Source: CAZSRX01 sp964609675 [NCBI: uncultured Bacteroidota bacterium]
GTDB taxonomy: Bacteria > CLD3 > SB21
NCBI GenBank assembly: GCA_964609675.1
Contig: CAZSRX010000001.1
Span: 62,001 to 126,000, forward strand
DNA: 64,000 bases
Direction of reading: 5' to 3'
In this document: positions 49,684 to 58,105 of the stretch, one piece after another
Layout of the letters: every line of letters starts with the position of its first letter
Numbering within the stretch: the stretch's first letter is position 1
Made by a program: the position numbers and the translations under genes
Notes under the pieces: model-generated
The model's input: only the letters and a program-made list of their open reading frames with translations
Databases searched by the model: none
Told to the model about the DNA's origin: nothing

Positions 49684-50267
49684 GGGGTACTCCCTGATGA
49701 ATCTATTAAAATTATATATTTATTTACATATACAATAAGGATGAAAACACCCGTTTTTTTCTCAAAATTTGAGAAAATAACAACGCATCATAACAATTAT
49801 TGAATAGATTTTCAAGTTCTTTGTTGAGAAGCTCATTCCCGCCGCTTTAGCTATGCCTTGCGAATCGGTGAAATCATGGGGTCCGTTTTCCGGCATACTA
49901 TCCGCCGACTTCTTTAAATAATTACTGATGAAATGTAGCAGGCAGAAACATTTTAAAAGGATCATATAGGAAAAAGGTGTAAAAGAAGCCTAAAATAAAA
50001 CAGATCGGCCTCGCGGTATCGGAATGATCAGTATTGCCATTTGTATAGCCCGACCGGCTGACCGTTGAGTAGAAATCCGATGCGTGAATTGAGAGTTTTC
50101 CGCTGAAAAAGGCTTTGTAATGAAAACAGTCTCCGGAAATACCGTTACGGCCACCGGAGCGACCTTCATTTGACGGCGTGCCAATGCGCAGCGAATACAC
50201 TGCAAAATCAGGAGGTTGGAAAGAAAATACGCTTTAGGAATAGTTGTAGAGCCGTATGTATGCGATT
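49684..50267. other. 584-bp gap without a convincing gene
   Basis: Lies upstream of recA and downstream of an ABC ATPase gene. A minus-strand frame of about 92 codons (49922-50200) has no ribosome site and a composition unlike real genes here. The gap sits where a partner permease of the ABC ATPase would be expected, but I see no membrane-helix-like remnant. Confidence 0.5.
49711..49716 (-). promoter_or_regulatory. Candidate -10 element of recA
   Basis: Reads TATAAT on the minus strand, 28 bp before the recA ATG, in a very AT-rich stretch. The -35 position (CTTATT/TTATTG) is poor, and AT-richness makes chance matches likely. Confidence 0.3.
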
Positions 50268-51185
50268 TTATAAAATGGTTTGCCGCTGAACCTGATCAAT
50301 AAAAATTTCATTCAGGGACGGCAGTATTTCGCTAAATGAACGAATGTTCAAATATTCGGTCAGCCGTTTTAATAAATCCCCGGATCCCATGGGTGTGCGC
50401 GGGCTTAAGATGGCCTCGTACTGATTATCGTTGAGGATTTCAAACTCATCCAAAGGCAGGCCTTTCAGAGAGCCTTCATACATAATGCGGAATTGATTTT
50501 TTCTGAACCGCTGTTGTATTTCCCGCACGTTGCCCTGTAAAATAATCCGGCCATGATTCATGAGCATGATCGAGTCGCACAAGGCTTCCACCTGTTCCAT
50601 CCGGTGCGTAGAAATTATTATGGTCGCGCCCTGCCGGTTTAATTCACTGATGAGGTCTTTAATCCGCTCGGTGTTGACAGGATCCAAACCTGAGAACGGT
50701 TCGTCAAGAATAATAAGGATAGGATCATGCGCGACGGCAGCGGCAAACTGCGTCAGTTGCTGCATACCCTTTGACAGTTCCCCGGCCTTTTTATTCCACC
50801 ACGCGGTTAGACCGAGTTTTTCACCCCAGAATCGGATTTTTTGCTTTGCGGTTTCATTTGGAAGTCCGCGTAGCCGCGCCATGTATAATAATTGTTCCTC
50901 CACTTTCGCCTGCCGATAGAGGCCTCGTTCTTCGGGCAGGTAACCTACCTGCGCGGCGTGACCCGGATGCAGGCGTTCGCCATTCATCGCTAGGGTTCCT
51001 TCATCCGGAACCGTGATCTGCATGATCATACGAATCAGTGAAGTCTTACCGGCGCCGTTGGGACCCAGAAACCCAAAAACCGCTCCCTTCGGAATAGTTA
51101 TCGATACCTGATCGACGGCTGTGATGCCGTTATACCGTTTGGTGACCTTTTGAATATCAAGGATACTGTCGGCGTTCACCCTCAA
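50268..51185 (-). CDS. ABC transporter ATP-binding protein, ABC-2/NatA type
   Basis: 305 aa. Walker A GPNGAGKT at 41-48, a variant signature LSKGM (about 136-140) in place of LSGGQ, Walker B LIILDEPFSGLDP, and a C-terminal DUF4162-like extension (about 225-300) typical of NatA-type exporters. It starts with a 4-bp overlap with the E1 gene stop. No permease gene is adjacent on either side, so it is an orphan in this window; the partner may be elsewhere. Confidence 0.92.
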   Translation of the reverse strand: MRVNADSILDIQKVTKRYNGITAVDQVSITIPKGAVFGFLGPNGAGKTSLIRMIMQITVPDEGTLAMNGERLHPGHAAQVGYLPEERGLYRQAKVEEQLLYMARLRGLPNETAKQKIRFWGEKLGLTAWWNKKAGELSKGMQQLTQFAAAVAHDPILIILDEPFSGLDPVNTERIKDLISELNRQGATIIISTHRMEQVEALCDSIMLMNHGRIILQGNVREIQQRFRKNQFRIMYEGSLKGLPLDEFEILNDNQYEAILSPRTPMGSGDLLKRLTEYLNIRSFSEILPSLNEIFIDQVQRQTIL

Positions 51186-53212
51186 TACTCCAGAACAGAC
51201 CGGATTCCGGCAATGATTTTTTCTTCATTGGGGAGCACCGCATTTTCCAGCGGAGACGCATAGGGTATCGGCGTATGAAGCGCGGCCACCCGTCCGACCG
51301 GCGCATCCAGATAAGGGAAGGCGTGGTTGACGATTTGCGCCGTGATTTCAGCGCCAAACCCGGCAAATTCCGAATCCTCGTGTACGACCAGGCACCGGCT
51401 GGTTTTTTTAATGGATTCGGTGATGGTTTCGATATCTAACGGAACCATGGACCGTATGTCAATGACTTCAATGCTTGCCGGGTGGTGTTCGGCCATATAT
51501 TTGGCGGCGTTCAGGGTTTTGTAAACCATCATGCCGTAGGTGACGACGGTGATATCGGTTCCGGATTGTCGTATAGCGGCTTTACCGAAAGGCAGGAGAT
51601 AATCGGCATCCGGTTCCGGGGCCTGCGCATAACCCTGACGGTAGAGGCCTTTATGTTCAAGAAACAGCACCGGATCGTCGCCGCGGATAGCCGTTTTCAG
51701 GAGGCCCTTGGCGTCGGCGGCATTCGAAGGATAAGCGATTTTGATTCCCGGAATGTGGGCAAAAAACGCCTCAATATTTTGCGAGTGGCACAGCCCTCCG
51801 TGAATGTAGCCGCCGACCGGCACGCGCACCACGACCGGCGCTTTCCAGAAATTGTTCGAGCGGTAACGCATCGGACCAAGTTCATTGCGGATCTGCATCA
51901 TCGCCGTCCAGATGTAATCGCCGAACTGAATTTCCACCACGGGCTTCCATCCGCGCGAAGCCAGACCCACTGCGACGCCGATGATGCTGGATTCGGCCAG
52001 CGGCGAGTTGAACACCCGTCCGGTGCCGTACTTTGAAGATAGGCCTTTTGTGGCTGTAAATACGCCGCCTTTGGGATCCTGAATGTCCTCGCCGAACATG
52101 ATGATTTTCGGATTCCGTTCCATTTCTTCGTCCAGCGCGTGATTGATGGCGTCCACTAAAACGGCCGGTTTACCGGACGGCGCCGAGGATTCGTATACCA
52201 GCGTATCGGGTTCTTCGCTGAATACGAAACGCGTTGCGGTGTTCGGGTCGGGCATCGGCTGCGCTTCGGCCCATTCCGCAGCTTCCTCCACGGCCTGATG
52301 GCACTCGTTCAGTATATTCTGCTCCTCGGTTTCAGAAATAATTTTGTTTTCCCGGAGCAGCTTGGAAAACCGCTGAATCGGGTCGCGTTCGCGCTCGCGG
52401 GCCAAATCGTCGAGATTGCGGTACTTGCGCTGGTCATCGGAAGAAGAATGCGGCAGCAGGCGCACCACATCGGCCACGACCAGGCAGGGGCCTTCGCGCC
52501 GGCGGGCCATAGCCACGGCTTCTTTCATGGTTGCATAGCTTTCCAGGAAATCCGTGCCGTCCATCTGAAATCCCTTGAGGTTGGTGTAACCCGAAACCAT
52601 TTTATACACGGAAGCGCCGGCCGTCTGCTGTTCAATCGGAACCGAAATCGCGAACTTATTATCCTGAATAAAAAATATCACCGGCATTTTCTCCCGGCTG
52701 GTCCAATTAAGCGCTTCATGAAAATCGCCCTGGGATGTGGTGCCCTCGCCGGATGAAACGTAAACAACCTCGTCGGTGTTTTCCTTATAAGCGCCCATCG
52801 CACAGCCGACGGCCTGCAGGAACTGCGTGCCGGTGGGGCTGGATTGGGAAACAATCCGCAGGGCCGCATGGCCGTAATGCTGCGGCATCTGCCGCCCGCC
52901 GGACATGGGATCCGCGGCGCGCGCCAGAAACGACAGCATAATCTCCCGCGGCGTCATTCCGACCGCCAGCGCAAGGCCCTGATCGCGGTAGTACGGATAA
53001 AACCAGTCTTTTCCGGGTTCCATGGCCATCCCCGCCGCCACCTGCGCGCCTTCATGGCCGGAACAACCGATATGAAAAAATCCTTTCCCCAGCTTGAGCA
53101 GGCGCAGCATCTTGTCGTCCAGTTTGCGCGCCAGTATCATATGCCGGTACGCTCCGATCAAACGTTCTTTGGTGAGTTCCGGAAACTGGGACAGCTGATT
53201 TTTCGCTTTCAT
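51182..53212 (-). CDS. Fused alpha-beta E1 component of a 2-oxoacid (branched-chain) dehydrogenase
   Basis: 676 aa. The alpha part (about 1-330) carries the thiamine diphosphate motif from GEGTTSQGDFHEALN to DNKFAIS (155-190); the beta part (about 345-676) starts near KPAVLVDAINHALDEEMERN and includes MFGEDIQDPKGGVF and IPYASPLENAVLPN. Both halves are full length, so this is a natural fusion, as in several Bacteroidota-type branched-chain 2-oxoacid dehydrogenases. It decarboxylates a 2-oxoacid and transfers the acyl group to lipoyl-E2. E2 and E3 are not in the window, but lipB lies two genes upstream. ABC ATPase gene overlaps its end by 4 bp. Confidence 0.93.
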   Translation of the reverse strand: MKAKNQLSQFPELTKERLIGAYRHMILARKLDDKMLRLLKLGKGFFHIGCSGHEGAQVAAGMAMEPGKDWFYPYYRDQGLALAVGMTPREIMLSFLARAADPMSGGRQMPQHYGHAALRIVSQSSPTGTQFLQAVGCAMGAYKENTDEVVYVSSGEGTTSQGDFHEALNWTSREKMPVIFFIQDNKFAISVPIEQQTAGASVYKMVSGYTNLKGFQMDGTDFLESYATMKEAVAMARRREGPCLVVADVVRLLPHSSSDDQRKYRNLDDLARERERDPIQRFSKLLRENKIISETEEQNILNECHQAVEEAAEWAEAQPMPDPNTATRFVFSEEPDTLVYESSAPSGKPAVLVDAINHALDEEMERNPKIIMFGEDIQDPKGGVFTATKGLSSKYGTGRVFNSPLAESSIIGVAVGLASRGWKPVVEIQFGDYIWTAMMQIRNELGPMRYRSNNFWKAPVVVRVPVGGYIHGGLCHSQNIEAFFAHIPGIKIAYPSNAADAKGLLKTAIRGDDPVLFLEHKGLYRQGYAQAPEPDADYLLPFGKAAIRQSGTDITVVTYGMMVYKTLNAAKYMAEHHPASIEVIDIRSMVPLDIETITESIKKTSRCLVVHEDSEFAGFGAEITAQIVNHAFPYLDAPVGRVAALHTPIPYASPLENAVLPNEEKIIAGIRSVLEY

Positions 53213-53234
53213 AAACGCACCTCGGGGTAATGGG

Positions 53235-54140
53235 TTATTTTTTGATATCCCGCAGAATGTTCTCTACCGTGGTTTTATGCGAAGAATTGGGATTTCGTAT
53301 TAAATACTTCTCCAGATATTTTACGGCATCCCTGTCTTTTTCGGTATAATAATACGCCAGCCCCAGGTACAAATAACACTCTACGTGATCCGGATTAATT
53401 TTCAGAGCTTTTTCGTATTCCGGAATGCTCAGGGAATGTTTTTTCATCTGCGAATAAGTCGTGCCCAGTCCGTAATACGGCAGTTCATGGTCGGGATTGA
53501 TGCGGACGCACTGTTTATAATGTTCAGCGGCTTTGTCGTAATTTTTCTTCCTGGACCATGCCACGGCCAGCGCGTAATGGGAAAGGAAATAATCCGGATT
53601 CAGGGCAATGGATTTTTGAATGAACGGGCTCTCAGGGTTATCGTTCTGGGTATGCATCCACAACAGGTAAAAGGTTTCGGCATCCGTAGTGTCTAATGAC
53701 AGCGCGGTCAGGAGGGCGCGGTAGGCTTCCTCGCCGTATTTTTTGGCGTCGGCATTCATATAAGCCATAGCGAGCCCGCGGTAGGCCACATCCGAAGAGG
53801 AATCCTTAAAGACGGCTTTACGGCCGCAATGCAGCGCTTTATCGAAACAATCACCGGCGGCTTTGCCCGAACGCTCCAGTTCATACCCCCACGAGGCATA
53901 CGACTCAGCCAGTCCGGCATAGGCCGGGGCATAATTCGAGTCCGCGTTCAGCGCTTTCTGGTAAAACCTAACCGATTCCTCGTAACCCTTAATCGTAAAA
54001 CACAGGTACGCCTTGCGACCTTTTTCATAGAAAGACTTTGCTTTTTCAGTATTCTGAGCGGCTAAAAAAGGATTATTGACAAACAGCGCGCCGAATGTCA
54101 GGGTGAAAAGAATTTCCCAAAACATAAAATATTTTTTCAT
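53235..54140 (-). CDS. Secreted TPR-repeat protein
   Basis: 301 aa with a signal peptide (about 1-28) and six to seven TPRs (about 38-290; for example ELPYYGLGTTYSQMKKHSLSIPEYEKALK and CYLYLGLAYYYTEKDRDAVKYLEKYL). Probably periplasmic, partner unknown. Its ATG overlaps the lipB stop by 4 bp and the E1 gene follows after 22 bp, so lipB, the TPR gene, E1 and the ABC ATPase look like one operon. Confidence 0.8.
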   Translation of the reverse strand: MKKYFMFWEILFTLTFGALFVNNPFLAAQNTEKAKSFYEKGRKAYLCFTIKGYEESVRFYQKALNADSNYAPAYAGLAESYASWGYELERSGKAAGDCFDKALHCGRKAVFKDSSSDVAYRGLAMAYMNADAKKYGEEAYRALLTALSLDTTDAETFYLLWMHTQNDNPESPFIQKSIALNPDYFLSHYALAVAWSRKKNYDKAAEHYKQCVRINPDHELPYYGLGTTYSQMKKHSLSIPEYEKALKINPDHVECYLYLGLAYYYTEKDRDAVKYLEKYLIRNPNSSHKTTVENILRDIKK

Positions 54141-54844
54141 AATACACCGCCTGCGGTTAAATCATTCAGGCCGGTTGATAGCGCTGTGGTTCCGAAAACC
54201 CCGCAAAAATGGTTGATGACGGCTGTTTCAGCATCCGCCATATTCCATTCCCGACCGGTTAATTGATGCAGGGAAGTTACACCTTTATCCGTTATACCGC
54301 AAGGAATAATTCCCGAAAAATAATCCAAATCGGTATTCACGTTAAACGCAAACCCATGCATGGTAATCCAGCGCGAGACTTTGACGCCGATGGCGCAGAT
54401 TTTTCGGGGACCCGCGGCCGTATCGACCCACACGCCGGTGATTTTATCAATCCGCTTCCCGTGGATGCCCCATTCCGCCAGGGTTCGGATAATCACTTCT
54501 TCGATATCGCGCAGATACCGGTGCACGTCGCGGTAAAAACCGTTGAGATCCAGTATCGGATAACCTACAATTTGACCGGGCCCATGGTAGGTGATATCGC
54601 CGCCGCGGTCGATTTCGTACAGGGTAATGCCGCGCCGTTTCATTTCCTCGTCTCCCAATAATAAATGACCCGGAAGGGTACTGAGGCCATCACGTCCGAC
54701 GGTATACGTATGGGGATGTTCACACAAGATAAGAACATCCCCAATGGTTCCTTTTAATCGCTGTTTATGGAGGGTTTTTTGAAGCTCCCACATCCGGCTG
54801 TAATCGGACAGACCGGCGCGGCAGACTAATAGCGCCTTTGTCAC
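54137..54844 (-). CDS. lipB: Octanoyl-[ACP]:protein N-octanoyltransferase (lipoate synthesis)
   Basis: 235 aa. Transfers octanoate from acyl carrier protein to lipoyl domains via a Cys thioester. The signature RGGDITYHGPGQ (80-91), the catalytic Lys155 (GVKVSRW) and Cys182 (IIPCGI) are all present. It sits upstream of a fused E1 of a lipoate-dependent dehydrogenase, a sensible functional pairing. lipA is not in the window. Confidence 0.95.
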   Translation of the reverse strand: MTKALLVCRAGLSDYSRMWELQKTLHKQRLKGTIGDVLILCEHPHTYTVGRDGLSTLPGHLLLGDEEMKRRGITLYEIDRGGDITYHGPGQIVGYPILDLNGFYRDVHRYLRDIEEVIIRTLAEWGIHGKRIDKITGVWVDTAAGPRKICAIGVKVSRWITMHGFAFNVNTDLDYFSGIIPCGITDKGVTSLHQLTGREWNMADAETAVINHFCGVFGTTALSTGLNDLTAGGVL

Positions 54845-54868
54845 AAAACCGTTCCCGGTCTTATAATT

Positions 54869-55381
54869 TTATTCCGCTTCCGCGGGCGGATTAAAAGTAC
54901 GCGCCGCAAGTTCCTTGTCCAGCATGAACAGTCCGTGAGGATGTCCGCTGATTAGCTTAACTTTGTGTAAAAGTTTTTCTGCGGTTGCTTCTTCCTCGAC
55001 CTGTTCATCAATGAACCATTGCAAAAAACTTTTCGTAGCATGGTCGTTTTCTTTGATGGCCAAATCCATTATCTCATTGATGCTTTTGGTGACAAACTGT
55101 TCATGCCTGAGCGTTTGTTCAAAAATGTCCTCGATGGATTTAAAGTCGGTTTGAGGACCTTCAATCGGCATCAGTTTCACCCGGCCGCCGCGCTCGTTAA
55201 GGTACGCAAAAAATTTCATCGCGTGAAAATGCTCTTCCTTGGTCTGCACATGGAAAAAATTTGCAATCCCGTCCAGATTCTCGCTTTCACAGTACGCAGC
55301 CATGGACAGGTAGAGGTATTCGGAAAAAAGCTCTTTGTTAATCTGGCTGTTGATGGCTTCCTGAAGTTTTGTAGATATCAT
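54869..55381 (-). CDS. Ferritin (non-haem, bacterial FtnA type)
   Basis: 170 aa iron-storage protein forming a 24-mer cage. The ferroxidase ligands lie in EYLYLSMAAYCE and the KEEHFHAMKFF helix, with a further Glu in FIDEQVEEEA. AGGAG 7 nt before the ATG supports the start. A Fur/PerR-like palindrome lies 75-90 bp upstream. lipB follows 24 bp downstream, perhaps within the same transcript. Confidence 0.95.
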   Translation of the reverse strand: MISTKLQEAINSQINKELFSEYLYLSMAAYCESENLDGIANFFHVQTKEEHFHAMKFFAYLNERGGRVKLMPIEGPQTDFKSIEDIFEQTLRHEQFVTKSINEIMDLAIKENDHATKSFLQWFIDEQVEEEATAEKLLHKVKLISGHPHGLFMLDKELAARTFNPPAEAE

Positions 55382-55455
55382 AGAAGTACTCCTGATATAA
55401 TGATTTAGTTTTAAAAATAAAATAATGAATAAAATCCATTAAGGCAAAACATCTA

Positions 55456-55470
55456 TCATAATAACTATAA
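55456..55470 (-). promoter_or_regulatory. Candidate Fur/PerR-family operator upstream of ferritin
   Basis: TCATAATAACTATAA matches the 7-1-7 consensus TTATAATNATTATAA (PerR) at 12 of 14 defined positions and TGATAATNATTATCA (Fur) at 11 of 14. It lies 75-90 bp upstream of the ferritin ATG. The surrounding DNA is AT-rich, which raises the chance of a random match. Confidence 0.4.
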
Positions 55471-55556
55471 AAAGAATTATTTATTTCTTAAATAGCCAAT
55501 GAATAAGAATGTTCTGGCAAATAATTTCCGATTATCTTTCAGTGAATTATTCGGTT

Positions 55557-56291
55557 TCAATAATCGGAATGGCGTTCCGTATCGGATCCTATTTTCCCGG
55601 CCAGATAGTTCCGCCGGACGGATTCCGGAAATTTTTCAATTGCGTACCGCAGCATGGTCCGCGGCATCTGCGGATAAACCGGCCTTAAAAAAGCTTCCTC
55701 CGTTTTCCGGTCGCATTTACCGATTTCCCTCAGCATCCATCCCACGGCTTTATGGATGAGGTCCTCCGGATCATGTAAAAGTATACGCGCCAGGTTAAGG
55801 GTATCGTTGAAATCGCGTTTTCTAATAAAAAAGAAGGTGGCCATAATGGCAATCCGGCGCTCCCACCTGTTGCCGGACTGAGCTAATGAAAACAATATCG
55901 ATCGGTCATTATTATACAAATAGGCGCCGGCGATTTTTGGCGCGGAGAGATCAATAAGGTCCCAGTTGTTAAGCGCAGCGCGGTGATGCATATAAAACCG
56001 ATATATCCGTTCTTTTTCGTGGTCTCCGCCGCTTTCGTACTGCCCGATTAAAATCAGTACGCCGGTATTGCGCGCTTCATGATATTCGGACGCCAATAAT
56101 TTTCGGATATCCTTCAAACCGAGTTGGTTAAATTTTTTCGCAATGGTTCGCTGAAAGGGAACTTTTACGCCATAAAATTGGTCGCCTTCGCCGTACTCAC
56201 CCGGCCCGGTTTTGAAAAAGCGCCGGTATATCCCCGCCTGTTTCGGGTCGGCCTGCGATTGCAATTCGCATAAAACGTCTCGGTAATTCAT
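55557..56291 (-). CDS. AlkD-like DNA alkylation repair protein (DNA glycosylase, HEAT-like)
   Basis: 244 aa. Helical repeats with the AlkD landmarks FYGVKVPFQRTIAKKF, NNWDLIDLSAPKIAGAYL and RWERRIAIMATFFFIRK, and HKAVGWMLREIGK. AlkD excises bulky N3- and N7-alkyl purines without base flipping. A longer frame opens at 56336 inside the upstream gene; ATG 56291 begins at the domain's own start and lies 8 bp after the DUF1287 stop, so I use it. It is a DNA repair gene at the tail of an envelope glycan operon. Confidence 0.9.
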   Translation of the reverse strand: MNYRDVLCELQSQADPKQAGIYRRFFKTGPGEYGEGDQFYGVKVPFQRTIAKKFNQLGLKDIRKLLASEYHEARNTGVLILIGQYESGGDHEKERIYRFYMHHRAALNNWDLIDLSAPKIAGAYLYNNDRSILFSLAQSGNRWERRIAIMATFFFIRKRDFNDTLNLARILLHDPEDLIHKAVGWMLREIGKCDRKTEEAFLRPVYPQMPRTMLRYAIEKFPESVRRNYLAGKIGSDTERHSDY

Positions 56292-56299
56292 GGCTCGGC

Positions 56300-56980
56300 T
56301 TATCGCGGATAACGGTAATGGGCGCGGATTGTCCATGCCTCAAGCCGGTCGGATTCCATCACATAGCCGGGATCGGGAAAGTTGTCAATGACCAGCGGTC
56401 GGTTATTCTTCCTGATACGCTTGTCCGATACAATGCCGATGTGGTCGAGCCGTCCGCGGCCGGTCAGATCCCAGATGACGATGTCGCCGGCCTCCCATTC
56501 GGCAATATGCGCGGAATCGGTCTTGATCGTCAGCGATTTTCCGAACCGCTTAAAAAACACGTTTAGCATGGGCACGCGGCGGTGGTCAATATTGGCATTC
56601 GGTTTGGTCATGCCCCAGTTGGCGTACGGATAAGCGGAAAAATTTATGACCGCATCCTCATGCACCAGTTTTTGCAGGTCATAACCGGCGCCTCGGAAGG
56701 CCCGCACAATCAAGTCGGTGCATACGCCAATATTCGGGTCAATATCGCCGCCGGGATAAACCATCTTGCCGGTGTTGACACAGTCCTTATACGTGGTGGC
56801 ATAATAGCCCATACTGAAATCGTATGTAAACGGGCGCTCCGCGAAAACTTTGGCCGCGCGCGCAACCGGATGACTGCTGCCGACAAACACATAGGCATCA
56901 TCCTGCCATACGCATAAAAGCGCCGCGGACAGAAGGCCTGTGAAAAACGATACGGACATATAATAGCAAGAAAATATCAT
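56300..56980 (-). CDS. DUF1287 secreted protein
   Basis: 226 aa with a signal peptide (about 5-26). The DUF1287 pattern is clear: DPNIGVCTDLIVRAFRGAGYDLQKLVHED, then NANIDHRRVPMLNVFFKRF and GDIVIWDLTGRGRLDHIGIVSD. Its Cys-Thr-Asp and later His-Ile-Gly fit a papain-like NlpC/P60-type fold, so it may act on peptidoglycan; this is inference, as the family has no defined function. It abuts the GT9 gene with no gap. Confidence 0.88.
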   Translation of the reverse strand: MIFSCYYMSVSFFTGLLSAALLCVWQDDAYVFVGSSHPVARAAKVFAERPFTYDFSMGYYATTYKDCVNTGKMVYPGGDIDPNIGVCTDLIVRAFRGAGYDLQKLVHEDAVINFSAYPYANWGMTKPNANIDHRRVPMLNVFFKRFGKSLTIKTDSAHIAEWEAGDIVIWDLTGRGRLDHIGIVSDKRIRKNNRPLVIDNFPDPGYVMESDRLEAWTIRAHYRYPR

Positions 56981-58105
56981 TTACCGCCGGATACGCTGTC
57001 GGGCTTCTTCCACCGCCGCCATAACGGTTTCCGGCGAAATGGATTCCATACAATTCGGTTGGTAGTCACAGTCCATTTTATAGCAGACTAAGCAGTTCAG
57101 TTCGGGCTGGATTTTTATGATACGGCCGTAATCCTCAATTTCATTCGCGGAGGTCGGGCCGAAGAGACCGATAACTTGCTTCCGGAGGGCCGCGGCGGTG
57201 TGGAGGGCCATGGTGTCGCCGGTCACAATGATATCGGAAATGCTCATCAGAGAAAAAAACTGCCGCAAGCTGTTGCCGGTTCCTGTATCAATGACGCGGT
57301 CGCTGACCCGGCGAAGCGCTTCGTTGCGCCCGGATTCCTCGGGGCCGCCGTACAGAAGAATCCCACACTGATAGCGTTCGGTCAAGGCCTGAATCAGCGT
57401 TTTGTAACCGTTCAGCGTCCATTTTTTATATTTCCAGCGGCCGCCGGCTCCGGTATTCAGACCAACAATGAAATCAAACCGGCCCAACGAATGGCTTTTA
57501 AAAAAATCCGCGGCGAAGGCTTTTTCACCGTCATCCAGCACAAGCTGGATTTCCGGCTTTTCATAAGGCAGCCCGGCTATTTCGTGAATGACCTGCTGAT
57601 ACGTTTTTTTGTTTTTTCGTTTCAGGTCGTCGAAAGCGCCCAGTTCAAACCATTCTTCCGCTTCCCGGTTTACGGGATAAACGGTTCCGCCGGCGTTCAC
57701 GGAAAATCCTTTTTTAACAGCGGCCTGGGCTATGGCAGCGAAATACCCGCTGACCGGCGAGGCGTCGGGATGTATCAGCATATCGAAACGTTCGGTCATC
57801 AGTTTCGGCAGGGTTATGGGGTCTTCCATGCATCGTATTTCATGGACGCTATCCAGATTTCGGAATATGTCCCGCGCATTCGATTGGGTCAACCAGGTAA
57901 TCCGGGCGTCCGGATACCGTTTTTTTACAGAGGGCAGAATGGCGGTGGTCCGGAGGACGTCGCCGAGCGCGTCGAATTTGATAATAAGAATTTTTTCTTT
58001 AAGCGGCTGATAATGCCGGCAGGTATCGCACCGCACGCCGCTTTGCTTGTGATAGACGCACGGCCGGTCGCCGGGAAAGTGCCTGCAGTCGGATTTGAGT
58101 ATCAT
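56981..58105 (-). CDS. GT9 family (heptosyltransferase-like) glycosyltransferase with N-terminal cysteine motif
   Basis: 374 aa. The GT9 fold starts at IIKFDALGDVLRTTAILPSVKKRYP (about 41-65) and has the C-terminal donor site VTGDTMALHTAAALRKQVIGLFGPT. In LPS synthesis such enzymes transfer ADP-heptose or similar sugars. Before it, residues 7-29 carry Cys7, Cys16, Cys26 and Cys29, a potential metal site. Two further Cys-containing positions lie near the C-terminus (NCLVCYKMDCDYQPNC). Start overlaps the GT4 gene stop by 4 bp. With hldE in the same operon an ADP-heptose donor is likely. Confidence 0.9.
   Translation of the reverse strand: MILKSDCRHFPGDRPCVYHKQSGVRCDTCRHYQPLKEKILIIKFDALGDVLRTTAILPSVKKRYPDARITWLTQSNARDIFRNLDSVHEIRCMEDPITLPKLMTERFDMLIHPDASPVSGYFAAIAQAAVKKGFSVNAGGTVYPVNREAEEWFELGAFDDLKRKNKKTYQQVIHEIAGLPYEKPEIQLVLDDGEKAFAADFFKSHSLGRFDFIVGLNTGAGGRWKYKKWTLNGYKTLIQALTERYQCGILLYGGPEESGRNEALRRVSDRVIDTGTGNSLRQFFSLMSISDIIVTGDTMALHTAAALRKQVIGLFGPTSANEIEDYGRIIKIQPELNCLVCYKMDCDYQPNCMESISPETVMAAVEEARQRIRR

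Noticed and set aside
49684-49760. SOS box upstream of recA
   Set aside because: No CTGT-N8-ACAG or GAAC-N4-GTTC pattern; only AT-rich promoter-like sequence.
49922-50200. 92-codon minus-strand frame in the gap next to recA
   Set aside because: No ribosome site, Ser/Gly/Asn-rich composition unlike neighbours, competing frame in the same place, no homology recognised.
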